A DNA stretch of 37,993 nucleotides from Planctomycetota bacterium (GTDB taxonomy: Bacteria > Planctomycetota > Brocadiia > CAIUPP01): assembly GCA_022705425.1 (NCBI GenBank), contig JAKJEM010000022.1, positions 1-37,993 on the forward strand, written 5' to 3'. The notes below the pieces were generated by a model. The model ran no database searches. It saw only the letters and a program-made list of their open reading frames with translations, and had not been told where the DNA came from. The position numbers were made by a program, and so were the translations under genes. Within the stretch, counting starts at the first letter, position 1. Every line of letters begins with the position of its first letter. Shown piece after piece: positions 1-7,405 of the stretch.

Positions 1-948
1 AATGCGGACGTTCTCGCGCCCGTTAGCGCCGTCGGAGGTAATCGGCCCGCCGCGTTCGAGGGCGTCGCGCATCTCGAGGATGTGGTTGATGTACCCGCCG
101 AAGCCGTAGATGCCCTTGGCGTTCGTCAAACCGTTCTCGCCGAAGCCGTACACCTCCGCAATGCGATTCGCCAGAACGACCTCGATGCGTTTCTCGGAGG
201 GGCGCACGCGCAGCAGGCCGTCGGTCATGAAGACGTCAATCGCGTCCTCGACCGACACGCCGTTGCCGTCCACATGAACGACGGCCGTCGCGCCGCGCGC
301 AAAGCGGGCCAGGCAGATCACGTCGCCATCCATCGCATAACCCTTCTTGCGTCCCGCCGCGTACCCTTGAACCTCGGTCACCTCGTCCCCCGCCAGGAAG
401 CGCGCCAAATCAATCATGTGGATGAAGGGGTTGAGCGTCACCCCCCCGCCGGCCAGGTCCACCTCGAGATGCCAGCCGGTCCGCTTGCCGCCGAAGTAGT
501 TGTGCGCGGAGCGCACCGTCACGCAGGTGACGGCGCCGAAGCGCCCGGAGGCGACCAGTTCGCGCGCCTTGCGGGTGATGTCGCGGTAACGCCAGGTCTG
601 GGTGACCATAACCTTCAGGCCCCGTTCGGCGGCGGCGGCGATGACGGCATCGCAGTCCTCCGTGCACAGCGCCATCGGCTTCTCGATCATCACGTGGATG
701 CCGGCGCGCAGGCAGGCCAGCGCCTGCGCGGCGTGAACGCCCGGAGGCGTGGCAATGGCGATGCAGTCCGGCTTGGCGGCCATCAGCGCGTCGGGGGTGA
801 AGGCGTGCGTCTGCATCTTGACGGCCAGGGCCGCCACGCGCTCCGGGGTGCGCCCCGCCACGCCTAGAAGTTCCACGCCGGGAACGTGGTGCGCCGCCCC
901 CGCAAAGGACCCGCCCGCATCGCCGGTGCCGATGATGCCGAAACGCAT
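1..948 (-). CDS. Gfo/Idh/MocA family NAD(P)-dependent oxidoreductase (3' end outside window)
   Basis: The reading frame is open from an ATG at 948 to the window edge (316 codons, no stop seen). The N-terminus MRFGIIGTGDAG is a Rossmann GxGxxG dinucleotide-binding motif. The sugar-dehydrogenase signature EKP falls at residues 89-91, followed by a GGG...H..D segment (near residues 158-172) typical of the catalytic region. The start has a good AGGAG about 7 nt upstream. This family oxidises or reduces sugars, inositols and related polyols in the cytoplasm, and the substrate cannot be read from sequence. It lies 34 nt after the CBM9-like gene on the same strand, which itself follows glyQ, so all three may share one transcript. 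The missing C-terminus cannot be judged. Confidence 0.9.
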   Translation of the reverse strand, partial: MRFGIIGTGDAGGSFAGAAHHVPGVELLGVAGRTPERVAALAVKMQTHAFTPDALMAAKPDCIAIATPPGVHAAQALACLRAGIHVMIEKPMALCTEDCDAVIAAAAERGLKVMVTQTWRYRDITRKARELVASGRFGAVTCVTVRSAHNYFGGKRTGWHLEVDLAGGGVTLNPFIHMIDLARFLAGDEVTEVQGYAAGRKKGYAMDGDVICLARFARGATAVVHVDGNGVSVEDAIDVFMTDGLLRVRPSEKRIEVVLANRIAEVYGFGENGLTNAKGIYGFGGYINHILEMRDALERGGPITSDGANGRENVRI

Positions 949-982
949 GATGATCTCCTTCTGCCTGAGAGCGCTGCGCCGT

Positions 983-1693
983 CTAGACTTCGCCGTCCGC
1001 CAGGAACACCAGGTGCCCGAAGCGCTCGGGCCGGTGGTAATTGATCGCCCCGGTGGGCGACCAGGCGCCGTATTCGTCCCGCGTGCGGCCGCGGTCAATC
1101 CGATAGAGGTTGATCGCCCAGCGGTCCCCCGGCTTCGGCGGCAGGTTCGGGGCGTCGTACATCTGGCTCATCGGCAGGGCGATCTCGCAACTCCAGAACT
1201 TGAATCCCCCGTCGGGCGCGCGCTCGACGTGAACGGCCGTGCGCAGCCCGCGGCAGTTCCACTGCGCCAGGGGGCGGCAGGGCGGGCAACGCGGATCATT
1301 CAGGACGAAGAGGTCGTACACCGTGTTGAGGGGGGAGATCTCGATCTCCATGTAGGAACGCCGCCGCCCGGTGGGGTCGCAGAAGACCTCGACAACCTCC
1401 TCGCGGCAGATCATCGCGTCGCGGTGGGTGAAGGTTCCCCACACGTCGTCGTCCACACAATGGAAGGCGATGTAGAGGCAGCGGTCGTCGTAGAGCATCC
1501 GGGCCTCCGTCGGCAGGCGAGGGGGCTTGGCCGTGTGGGTCAGGCGCAGCGCCACGGGCTCGGCCAGGCTCCAGACCCCGGGCTCGATCACGCCGTCAAT
1601 CGTCGGCGGACGCGGCGTCCGGCGGCACCGGTAGGTCGGCAACGGCAACGCCGCCACGGAGGCGGAACGATAATGGTTCTTGCGTCTCTTCAT
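983..1693 (-). CDS. CBM9-like carbohydrate-binding domain protein
   Basis: This 236-residue protein is essentially one carbohydrate-binding family 9/DOMON-like beta-sandwich. It opens with the usual IDGVIEPGVW segment (near residue 32). A YDDRCLYIAFHCVDDD strand pair and the EVVEVFCDP and YMEIEISPLN motifs follow, and it ends in a conserved GHLVFL strand. Relatives bind glycans and usually sit in secreted enzymes. Here no signal peptide is visible (MKRRKNHYRS...), so the protein appears cytoplasmic unless the start is wrong. The Shine-Dalgarno is weak (GAGAGA). It starts 45 nt after glyQ and stops 34 nt before the oxidoreductase. A similar module forms the C-terminus of the large protein at 34310-37894. 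Ligand unknown. Confidence 0.8.
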   Translation of the reverse strand: MKRRKNHYRSASVAALPLPTYRCRRTPRPPTIDGVIEPGVWSLAEPVALRLTHTAKPPRLPTEARMLYDDRCLYIAFHCVDDDVWGTFTHRDAMICREEVVEVFCDPTGRRRSYMEIEISPLNTVYDLFVLNDPRCPPCRPLAQWNCRGLRTAVHVERAPDGGFKFWSCEIALPMSQMYDAPNLPPKPGDRWAINLYRIDRGRTRDEYGAWSPTGAINYHRPERFGHLVFLADGEV

Positions 1694-1738
1694 CAGTCTC
1701 TCTCAAGGAACCGGAGGAGGGCTCGGTGCGCCCGCGCG

Positions 1739-2620
1739 TCAGACAACGCCGGCCTTCTTCAGCAGCGGGTGGCCCATCTCTTCGCGCTGCCGGACCCAGG
1801 CTTCGGCCACGCGGCGCGCCAGGCGGCGAACGCGGCCGATCGTCGCCGTGCGCTCGGACACACTGATGGCGCGGCGCGCGTCGAGCAGATTGAAGGCGTG
1901 GGAACACTTCATGACATAGTCGTAGGCCGGCATCACAAGACCCATCTCGGCCAGACGCAGACACTCCTTCTCGTACGTCTCGAAGAGCCGGTGAAGCATC
2001 GCGACGTCCGCGGCCTCGAAGTTGTAGCGCGACGTCTCGAACTCCTCGCGGCGACGCAGGTCGCCGTAGGTGACGCCGTTCCCCCATTCCAGGTCGAAGA
2101 GGTTGTCCTTGCCCTGAAGGACCATGGCGATGCGCTCGAGGCCGTAGGTGTACTCGACGCAGATCGGGTCGCAGGCGAACCCCGCCACTTGCTGGAAGTA
2201 GGTGTACTGCGTGATCTCAAGCCCGTCGAGCCACACCTGCCACCCGAGACCGGTGGCGCCCAGCGTGGGCGACTCCCAGTCGTCCTCGATGAACCGGACG
2301 TCGTGCGCGGCGATGTCTATCCCGATGGCCTTGAGGCTGTCGAGGTAAATCTTCTGCGCGTCGGCGGGGGCGGGTTTGACAAGCACCTGCATCTGGTGGT
2401 GCATCCCCACGCGGAAGGGGTTCTCGCCGTACCGCCCGTCGGCCGGGCGGCGGGAGGGCTCGACGTAGATCGTCTTCCACGGCTCCGGCCCCAGCGCGCG
2501 CAGAAAGGTGCCGGGGTTGAAGGTTCCCGCGCCCTTCTCCATGTCGTAGGGCAGCAGCGCCACACAACCGTAATCGGCCCAGTGGCGGGTGAGCGTCAGG
2601 ATGAGGCTCTGAAAGTCCAT
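1739..2620 (-). CDS. glyQ: Glycyl-tRNA synthetase alpha subunit
   Basis: The 293-residue product matches the class II catalytic alpha chain of the bacterial alpha2beta2 glycyl-tRNA synthetase along its whole length. Landmarks are [57 protein letters not shown] and [15 protein letters not shown]. It makes glycyl-adenylate and charges tRNA-Gly in the cytoplasm together with the beta subunit GlyS. The length is normal for the family. AAGGACGG precedes the ATG. Oddly, glyS is not next to it: the following genes on this strand are a CBM9-like protein and an oxidoreductase. Identity is certain; the separate location of glyS is inferred only from this window. Confidence 0.97.
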   Translation of the reverse strand: MDFQSLILTLTRHWADYGCVALLPYDMEKGAGTFNPGTFLRALGPEPWKTIYVEPSRRPADGRYGENPFRVGMHHQMQVLVKPAPADAQKIYLDSLKAIGIDIAAHDVRFIEDDWESPTLGATGLGWQVWLDGLEITQYTYFQQVAGFACDPICVEYTYGLERIAMVLQGKDNLFDLEWGNGVTYGDLRRREEFETSRYNFEAADVAMLHRLFETYEKECLRLAEMGLVMPAYDYVMKCSHAFNLLDARRAISVSERTATIGRVRRLARRVAEAWVRQREEMGHPLLKKAGVV

Positions 2621-2662
2621 GCGCCCGTCCTTGCGGATGAAAGAGGGTCAACCGGTGGGGCA

Positions 2663-2691
2663 TGTTATCAAGGCGGGGCGGCGGGCGCAAC
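2663..2691 (-). promoter_or_regulatory. Candidate sigma-70 promoter for glyQ
   Basis: On the minus strand, TTGCGC (2691-2686) and TAACAT (2668-2663) are separated by exactly 17 nt. The -10 is preceded by TGA, an extended -10 arrangement. It lies 42 nt upstream of the glyQ ATG. Each box matches consensus at only 4 of 6 positions, so this is a prediction. Confidence 0.4.
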
Positions 2692-2714
2692 CGTGCGATC
2701 GGCCGGCAGCTGCG

Positions 2715-2743
2715 TTTACATCGCGCGTCGCTCCTGCTACGCT
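2715..2743 (+). promoter_or_regulatory. Candidate sigma-70 promoter for cstA
   Basis: TTTACA (2715-2720, 5 of 6 consensus) is followed after 17 nt by TACGCT (2738-2743), with TGC just before it as an extended -10. It sits 46 nt before the cstA start and diverges from the glyQ candidate promoter about 25 nt away. Confidence 0.4.
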
Positions 2744-2789
2744 GAATGCGCCGCTGCGGGGGGAAGGGCGGCCCGAAAGGGAGGCGGGA

Positions 2790-4688
2790 ATGCGGCTCTG
2801 GAAGGTCGCGATGTGGACGGTTGTCGCATGCGTCGGCGCTCTTTCTTATGCCGTGCTGACGCGGCTCCTCCGGCCGTCGGAGACGGTCAGCGCACTGTGG
2901 CTGATCGTGGCGGCGGTATGCACCTACACGCTGGCCTACCGCTTCTACGGACGGTTCCTGGCGGGCCGCGTCTTCGCGCTCGACGACGCCCGTCCGACCC
3001 CCGCCGTGGCGCACGCCGACGGACGCGACTTCCACGCAACGAACCGCTGGGTTCTTTTCGGCCACCATTTCGCCGCGATTGCGGGGGCCGGCCCGTTGAT
3101 CGGGCCGGTGCTGGCGGCCCAGTTCGGCTATCTCCCCGGCGCGCTGTGGATTCTCATCGGCGCCGTGCTGGCCGGGGCGGTGCAGGACTTCGTGATCCTC
3201 GTCGCCTCGATGCGGCACAACGGCTGCTCCCTGGCAGAGATTGCCCGGCGCGAGGTGGGGCCGGTAGCGGGCATTGCGGCCTCGCTGGCGGTGGTGTTTA
3301 TCATCATCGTGGCGCTGGCGGGCCTGGGCCTGGTGGTCGTGAACGCGCTGGCGCACAGTCCGTGGGGAACCTTCACCATCTTCTGCACCATTCCCATCGC
3401 GCTGTTCATGGGACTGTACCTCTACCGGCTGCGTCCGGGCCGGGTGGGGGAAACGTCGGTCCTCGGCGTGGCGCTGCTGATTGCCGCCGTCGTCCTGGGG
3501 CATGAGATCCTCGGCACTCGACTGGAGAGCTGGTTCACCCTCGACCGCAAGACGTTGATCGTCGCGATGGGAGCCTATGGCTTCCTTGCCTCCGTCCTGC
3601 CGGTGTGGATGCTGCTCTGCCCGCGCGATTACCTGAGCACCTACATGAAGATCGGCACCGTCTTCATGCTGGCCGGGGGCATCCTCTTTCTGGCGCCGGA
3701 CCTGAAGATGCCGCCGACGACGCGCTTCATCGCCGGGAACGGACCGGTGATTCCGGGAACGGTCTTCCCATTCCTTTTCATCACCATCGCGTGCGGCGCG
3801 GTGAGCGGATTCCACGCGCTGGTGTCCTCGGGCACGACGCCGAAGATGATCCGGCGCGAGACGGACGCGCGGCTGATCGGCTTCGGCGCGATGCTGTTGG
3901 AGGGCTTCGTCGGCCTCATGGCGTTGATCGCGGCGGGCATTCTGGTTCCGGGCGATTACTTCGCCATCAACAGCCTCCTTTCGTCCGATATGCTGACGCA
4001 GATGGGCTTTGCGCCGGAGCGCGTCCGCGAGTTCAGCGACATGGTCGGCACCGACGTGCAGAACCGTCCCGGCGGCGCCGTGTCGCTGGCGGTGGGCATG
4101 GCGAGCATCTTCTCCGCGCTGCCGCTGATGAAGGGGCTGATGGCCTACTGGTACAACTTCGCCCTGATGTTCGAGGCGCTCTTCATCCTGACGACGATAG
4201 ACACCGGCACGCGAGTGGCGCGCTTCCTGCTCCAGGAGATGGGCGGGCACTTCTACGCCCCGCTGCGTCGGCACGGCTGGATGCCCGGCACACTGTTGAC
4301 CAGTCTGGCGGTCGTCGCGGCGTGGACCGCCCTGCTGGGCTCGGGAAGCATTGCGACCATCTGGCCGATGTTCGGCGTCGCCAACCAGATACTGGCGGCG
4401 CTGGCGCTGGCGATCGGCACCACCGTGCTCATCAAGATGGGCAAGGCCCGATATACGCCGATTACCCTGGTTCCCATGGCGTTCATGTTCACGCTGACGC
4501 TGGCGGCGGCGTGGAAACTGACCTTCCGCTTCTGGAACCTGGCGCTGACGGACGCCGCCGGGGCCTGGGTGCACCGGATGAACGCCGTCCTGGTGGCCGT
4601 GATGGCCGGCTTGGCCGTGCTGATCCTGCTCGACTCGGCGCTCAAGTGGTACTTCGAGCTGGTGCGGCATGAAGAGCGGGAGATGTAG
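2790..4688 (+). CDS. cstA: CstA-family carbon starvation / peptide-pyruvate transporter
   Basis: The product is a 632-residue polytopic inner-membrane protein of the carbon-starvation CstA family, whose characterised members import peptides or pyruvate. The family signature GPLIGPVLAAQFGYLPGALW is present near residues 93-112, followed by GAVLAGAVQDF. Other family segments are GAVSGFHALVSSGTTPK and MKGLMAYWYNFALMFEALFILTTID. I chose the ATG at 2790 because GGGAGG lies about 7 nt upstream and the protein then begins with a membrane segment; the frame stays open further upstream without support. It is shorter than E. coli CstA (about 700 residues), as in many non-enteric homologues. It ends only 10 nt from the convergent cysteine-cluster gene. 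Substrate not determinable. Confidence 0.93.
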   Translation: MRLWKVAMWTVVACVGALSYAVLTRLLRPSETVSALWLIVAAVCTYTLAYRFYGRFLAGRVFALDDARPTPAVAHADGRDFHATNRWVLFGHHFAAIAGAGPLIGPVLAAQFGYLPGALWILIGAVLAGAVQDFVILVASMRHNGCSLAEIARREVGPVAGIAASLAVVFIIIVALAGLGLVVVNALAHSPWGTFTIFCTIPIALFMGLYLYRLRPGRVGETSVLGVALLIAAVVLGHEILGTRLESWFTLDRKTLIVAMGAYGFLASVLPVWMLLCPRDYLSTYMKIGTVFMLAGGILFLAPDLKMPPTTRFIAGNGPVIPGTVFPFLFITIACGAVSGFHALVSSGTTPKMIRRETDARLIGFGAMLLEGFVGLMALIAAGILVPGDYFAINSLLSSDMLTQMGFAPERVREFSDMVGTDVQNRPGGAVSLAVGMASIFSALPLMKGLMAYWYNFALMFEALFILTTIDTGTRVARFLLQEMGGHFYAPLRRHGWMPGTLLTSLAVVAAWTALLGSGSIATIWPMFGVANQILAALALAIGTTVLIKMGKARYTPITLVPMAFMFTLTLAAAWKLTFRFWNLALTDAAGAWVHRMNAVLVAVMAGLAVLILLDSALKWYFELVRHEEREM

Positions 4689-4698
4689 GGGGTGGCCC

Positions 4699-5982
4699 TC
4701 AGGCGTACTGCATCAACACCACGCGGGCGGCGATGTCGCCGCGCCCGAGCAGGCGGACGCGGAGGCGTTCGAGGATCAGCGCCGGGGCGCTGGAGTAGCC
4801 GTAGCAGAAGTCCACGTAGCGGATCGCCTCGATGACGTCGGAGGACTCGACGCGCCCCGCGCCGCGGGCCAGCGCGTGCGCCCGCGCATACCACATCACC
4901 GCCCCCGCCGCCAGCAGCAGGAAGGTGAAGCCCTGCATCAGCGAGTAGCCGAAGAAGAGCCGCCCGAAATGCTGCTTGCCGTAGAGCTTGGCGGCCAGGA
5001 AGCGCGAGAGGGCCATCTCGGCGGCGGGATCGAGGGGCTCGCGCGGCAGGGCCTCGACCTGCGCCACGTCCACCGGCGCCGGCAGCGCCGGCAGGTCCAC
5101 GCGCCCGCGCCCGGACGCGAAGCGCACCCCGCGCCGGAAGTTCCCCAGCCGCACCCCCAAGCGCCCCCGGAAGTCCAATTCGCGATAGGACCCGCCCTGG
5201 CGTCGCTGGAAGAGGAAACAATACTGCCGGAAGAGCACTCTCGCGATCCCGCCGATCGGCGGCGGAAGCGGCTCGCTCTCCGCCTCGGCAAGCAGGCCCG
5301 TCTCCAGGATGCGCAGCAGTTCCTTGAACCGCGCGCCGCGCATCCGGTCCAGGCGCGCGTCGCGCAGCACGTCCATCATCTTGTGCGCCAGGAAGAGCCG
5401 CCGCGTCAAGGGCAGGTCGTCGCGCAGGAGGATGCGGATCAGCGCAGTCTCCAGGGCCAGGTAGTCCTCCCAGCGCAGGCGCGTGTTGCCGTGGAAAAGA
5501 ACTTCGTCGCCGTAGTGCGGCACGTGGCCGGACTCGGCGCATAGCGCCAACTGCTTTCGGACGAAGGCTTCCTTACGCGGCGTCGGCTCGCCCAGTCCGT
5601 AGGCCACCGCCCGGCAACTGAACCGCAGCCCGGCATAGACGCCCGTGGGCGTGGCGGCAAAGGTGAAGGGATAGACGCAGCACCCCAGCGTCTTGCCCAG
5701 TTCGCCGACGTGGCGGTGCATCCGGCACAGGTTATCCGGACCCAGGAAGACGCACTGGCCGCTCTCGTCATAGCGCAGCCGCCAGGTGTCGGGGTTGGCG
5801 CGGTCCTTCAGCGGCTCGCACCATTCGCGCCCGGCCAGAGCGGGTTCGAGCGCCCCCCAGTCGTACTTCGAGAGGCGCTCGTAGTCGGCGCGAGAGAAGG
5901 TAATGTCATACTGGTGGCAGCACCAGCCGCACGTGGTGCAACTGTAGTTGACGAACGCCGGCAGATGGAGCGGTTCGTTCAC
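4699..5982 (-). CDS. YkgJ-type cysteine-cluster protein
   Basis: This 427-residue protein starts with a metal-binding cysteine cluster of the YkgJ/CxxCxxCC family: C15, C18, C21, C22, then C77, C86 and a CC pair at 101-102. The family is thought to bind zinc or an iron-sulfur cluster; its molecular role is unclear. The C-terminal two thirds is a helical region with no assignment. The start is a GTG overlapping the stop of the upstream J-domain gene (GTGA, 5979-5982), so the two are translationally coupled. It converges on cstA with a 10-nt gap and no visible terminator. Function unknown; a role in protein or metal-centre handling with the J-domain partner is only an inference. Confidence 0.85.
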   Translation of the reverse strand: MNEPLHLPAFVNYSCTTCGWCCHQYDITFSRADYERLSKYDWGALEPALAGREWCEPLKDRANPDTWRLRYDESGQCVFLGPDNLCRMHRHVGELGKTLGCCVYPFTFAATPTGVYAGLRFSCRAVAYGLGEPTPRKEAFVRKQLALCAESGHVPHYGDEVLFHGNTRLRWEDYLALETALIRILLRDDLPLTRRLFLAHKMMDVLRDARLDRMRGARFKELLRILETGLLAEAESEPLPPPIGGIARVLFRQYCFLFQRRQGGSYRELDFRGRLGVRLGNFRRGVRFASGRGRVDLPALPAPVDVAQVEALPREPLDPAAEMALSRFLAAKLYGKQHFGRLFFGYSLMQGFTFLLLAAGAVMWYARAHALARGAGRVESSDVIEAIRYVDFCYGYSSAPALILERLRVRLLGRGDIAARVVLMQYA

Positions 5983-6809
5983 GGCGTCTTCCCATCCGCC
6001 GCTTCGGGGGCGACGGAAAGCTTTCGGCGGATCTTCGAGGCGCCCTTGAGGTCCGGCTTGAGCTGGAAGGCGATGCCGAGGTGGCGTCGGGCGGATTCCC
6101 CGTCGCCCATCGCCAGGCAGGCCTCGGCGAGTTTCTTGTGCAGGAAGGCGCGGCGCGACTTCGTCAAGTCCAGCCCGAGGGCGCGCAGGTAGTGCCCGGC
6201 GGCCACCTCCGGGCGAGACTCGGCGCCCAGGTTGTGAATGCAGATGTGGAGCATCCGTTCCGCCACGTCCTGCCGGAAGAACCGATGGCGACGATGCGCG
6301 ACCTCGGAATGATAGAGGTCTTCGTAGAAGGTGAGGGCCTTGTCGTAGGAGGAGCGGCGGGCATACTGCTCGGCCAGCAGGAACTTGCAGTCAATCCAGT
6401 CACGCTCATCAAGATGGTGCGCCAGCTCGAAGCCGCCGGCGGCGGCGAGCTTTTCGTAATTGGCAATGGCGCGCGCCCCTTCGCCCGAGAGCAGGTCGTG
6501 CAGGATGCGCTCGGACTGGGCGCGGAGGCTGTCGCCCTCGCGGCGGTGCCGGGCGCGGCGCTCGGGGCGGACGTCGGCGGCGGCTACGGCGGCGGCCGCG
6601 GCGCGGCGATGGTCGAAGGCGGCGCGCAGAGGGGCGTTCGAGAGCACGCGGTTCGCCTCGATCACGCGCTTCATCTGCGCGGTAGCCCACTGCGGGCGCG
6701 CGGCATTCCGGTCGGGATGATACTTCTTCGTCATCTCCCGAAAGGCGCGCTTGATCTCCTCCGGCCTGGCGTCGGGAGACACCTCGAGGATTTTGTAGTG
6801 GTCCTGCAT
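5979..6809 (-). CDS. J-domain (DnaJ-like) co-chaperone with helical repeat tail
   Basis: This is a 276-residue protein. Residues 3 to about 68 form a J domain with helix II (EEIKRAFREMTKKY) and the HPD triad at 31-33 that stimulates Hsp70/DnaK ATPase. It has no G/F region or zinc domain, so it is a class C J protein. The rest is helical and TPR-like (for example ARRHLGIAFQLKPD), suggesting client or partner binding. I chose the ATG at 6809 because AGGAAGGG lies upstream; a longer frame would need a TTG at 6839 without a ribosome site. It overlaps the cysteine-cluster gene by 4 nt. A promoter with a palindromic spacer precedes it. Confidence 0.87.
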   Translation of the reverse strand: MQDHYKILEVSPDARPEEIKRAFREMTKKYHPDRNAARPQWATAQMKRVIEANRVLSNAPLRAAFDHRRAAAAAVAAADVRPERRARHRREGDSLRAQSERILHDLLSGEGARAIANYEKLAAAGGFELAHHLDERDWIDCKFLLAEQYARRSSYDKALTFYEDLYHSEVAHRRHRFFRQDVAERMLHICIHNLGAESRPEVAAGHYLRALGLDLTKSRRAFLHKKLAEACLAMGDGESARRHLGIAFQLKPDLKGASKIRRKLSVAPEAADGKTP

Positions 6810-6845
6810 CCGTCGGCGCCCTTCCTGAATCACGCGCAAGGATAC

Positions 6846-6874
6846 ACTTTATCCCGCCTGCGCAGGCGCGTCAA
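6846..6874 (-). promoter_or_regulatory. Candidate promoter of the J-domain/YkgJ operon with palindromic spacer
   Basis: On the minus strand, TTGACG (6874-6869, 5 of 6) and TAAAGT (6851-6846, 4 of 6) are 17 nt apart. The spacer holds a perfect 14-bp palindrome, CGCCTGCGCAGGCG (6855-6868), a likely repressor site. It lies 36 nt upstream of the chosen start, which also supports the ATG at 6809. Confidence 0.45.
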
Positions 6875-6920
6875 ACGAGCCTCGGGCAACGCGTAATCGG
6901 TCCGTCTCTCGGGGACGTGG

Positions 6921-6940
6921 CACAGCCGCCCGCGGCTGTG
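6921..6940. repeat. Strong hairpin, 8-bp perfect stem
   Basis: CACAGCCG pairs with CGGCTGTG around a CCCG loop. It lies in the divergent region between the J-domain operon and the prepilin genes. It may be a dispersed palindromic (REP-like) element; copies elsewhere cannot be checked here. It has no T-tract, so it is not an ordinary terminator. Confidence 0.6.
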
Positions 6941-6974
6941 GGAGCGGCTCCATCAGGCTGGCACAGGCGAGGGC

Positions 6975-7010
6975 GGCACAGGCGCTGCGCCGCCGCGCAG
7001 CCGGTGTGCC
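6975..7010. repeat. Second hairpin with internal loop, related to the preceding one
   Basis: GGCACA (6975-6980) pairs with TGTGCC (7005-7010). After a 3x3 internal loop, GCTGCGC (6984-6990) pairs with GCGCAGC (6995-7001) around a CGCC loop. A 9-bp direct repeat GCACAGGCG (6961-6969, 6976-6984) leads into it. The shared GGCACAG core links it to the hairpin at 6921-6940. Confidence 0.55.
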
Positions 7011-7405
7011 ACACACGGTCCAGTTGCCGAGTCCCCCCAAGAGTGACCGATCACGGCAGCGCCAGCGCGTCACGGCGCGTCCTCACGCGGAACTCGCGCG
7101 TCCCTGTCTTTGCGCTCACGCCCTCTTCACGCACCCCCGTCAGAATGCCGTCCGTCGCGTGTTGTCGCGTCGTCCGCCCGGAATGGAACTAGTCCCCTTC
7201 TCGCGTACGCTTCACGGGGAGTTCACCTTGGGGCGGGATAATACTGTCGGCACAGCGAGAGAAACGATCTGCATCCCATGGAGAGAAGGGAGGTGAAACG
7301 GGGAGGAAGATCGCTCACCGGTGGCGTACGCAAGTCGTTGACCTTCGAGACTGCGCAGACGCATCGTCACACCATCATACGGAATCATTCACAAGGAGAA
7401 GGACC

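Larger units (their letters stand above)
6875..7405. other. Long intergenic region upstream of the prepilin genes
   Basis: About 530 nt separates the J-domain promoter from the first prepilin gene. Apart from the two hairpins I see no supported gene. GATAAT near 7237 and TTGACC at 7338-7343 resemble promoter boxes, but neither has a partner at proper spacing. A ribosome-site-like AGGGAGGTGAAA near 7287-7298 is not followed by a start codon. Confidence 0.5.

Noticed and set aside
749..3505. 918-codon plus-strand ORF spanning the CBM9 and glyQ genes
   Set aside because: It lies antisense to genes with clear homology, starts inside one gene and ends inside cstA, and its translation is Arg/Ala/Gly-rich without recognisable motifs. 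It is a high-GC shadow frame.
2217..4670. 817-codon minus-strand ORF opposite cstA
   Set aside because: The translation is a His/Arg/Gln-rich low-complexity chain. cstA on the plus strand has full family motifs and a ribosome site.
6975..7010. Hairpin read as a CRISPR repeat or tRNA-like element
   Set aside because: There are only two unequal hairpins, no regularly spaced identical repeats, and no anticodon-type or TPsiC-type sequence.
7211..7244. TTCACG...GATAAT as the promoter of the first prepilin gene
   Set aside because: The two boxes are 20 nt apart and the -35 match is weak; no better partner was found.
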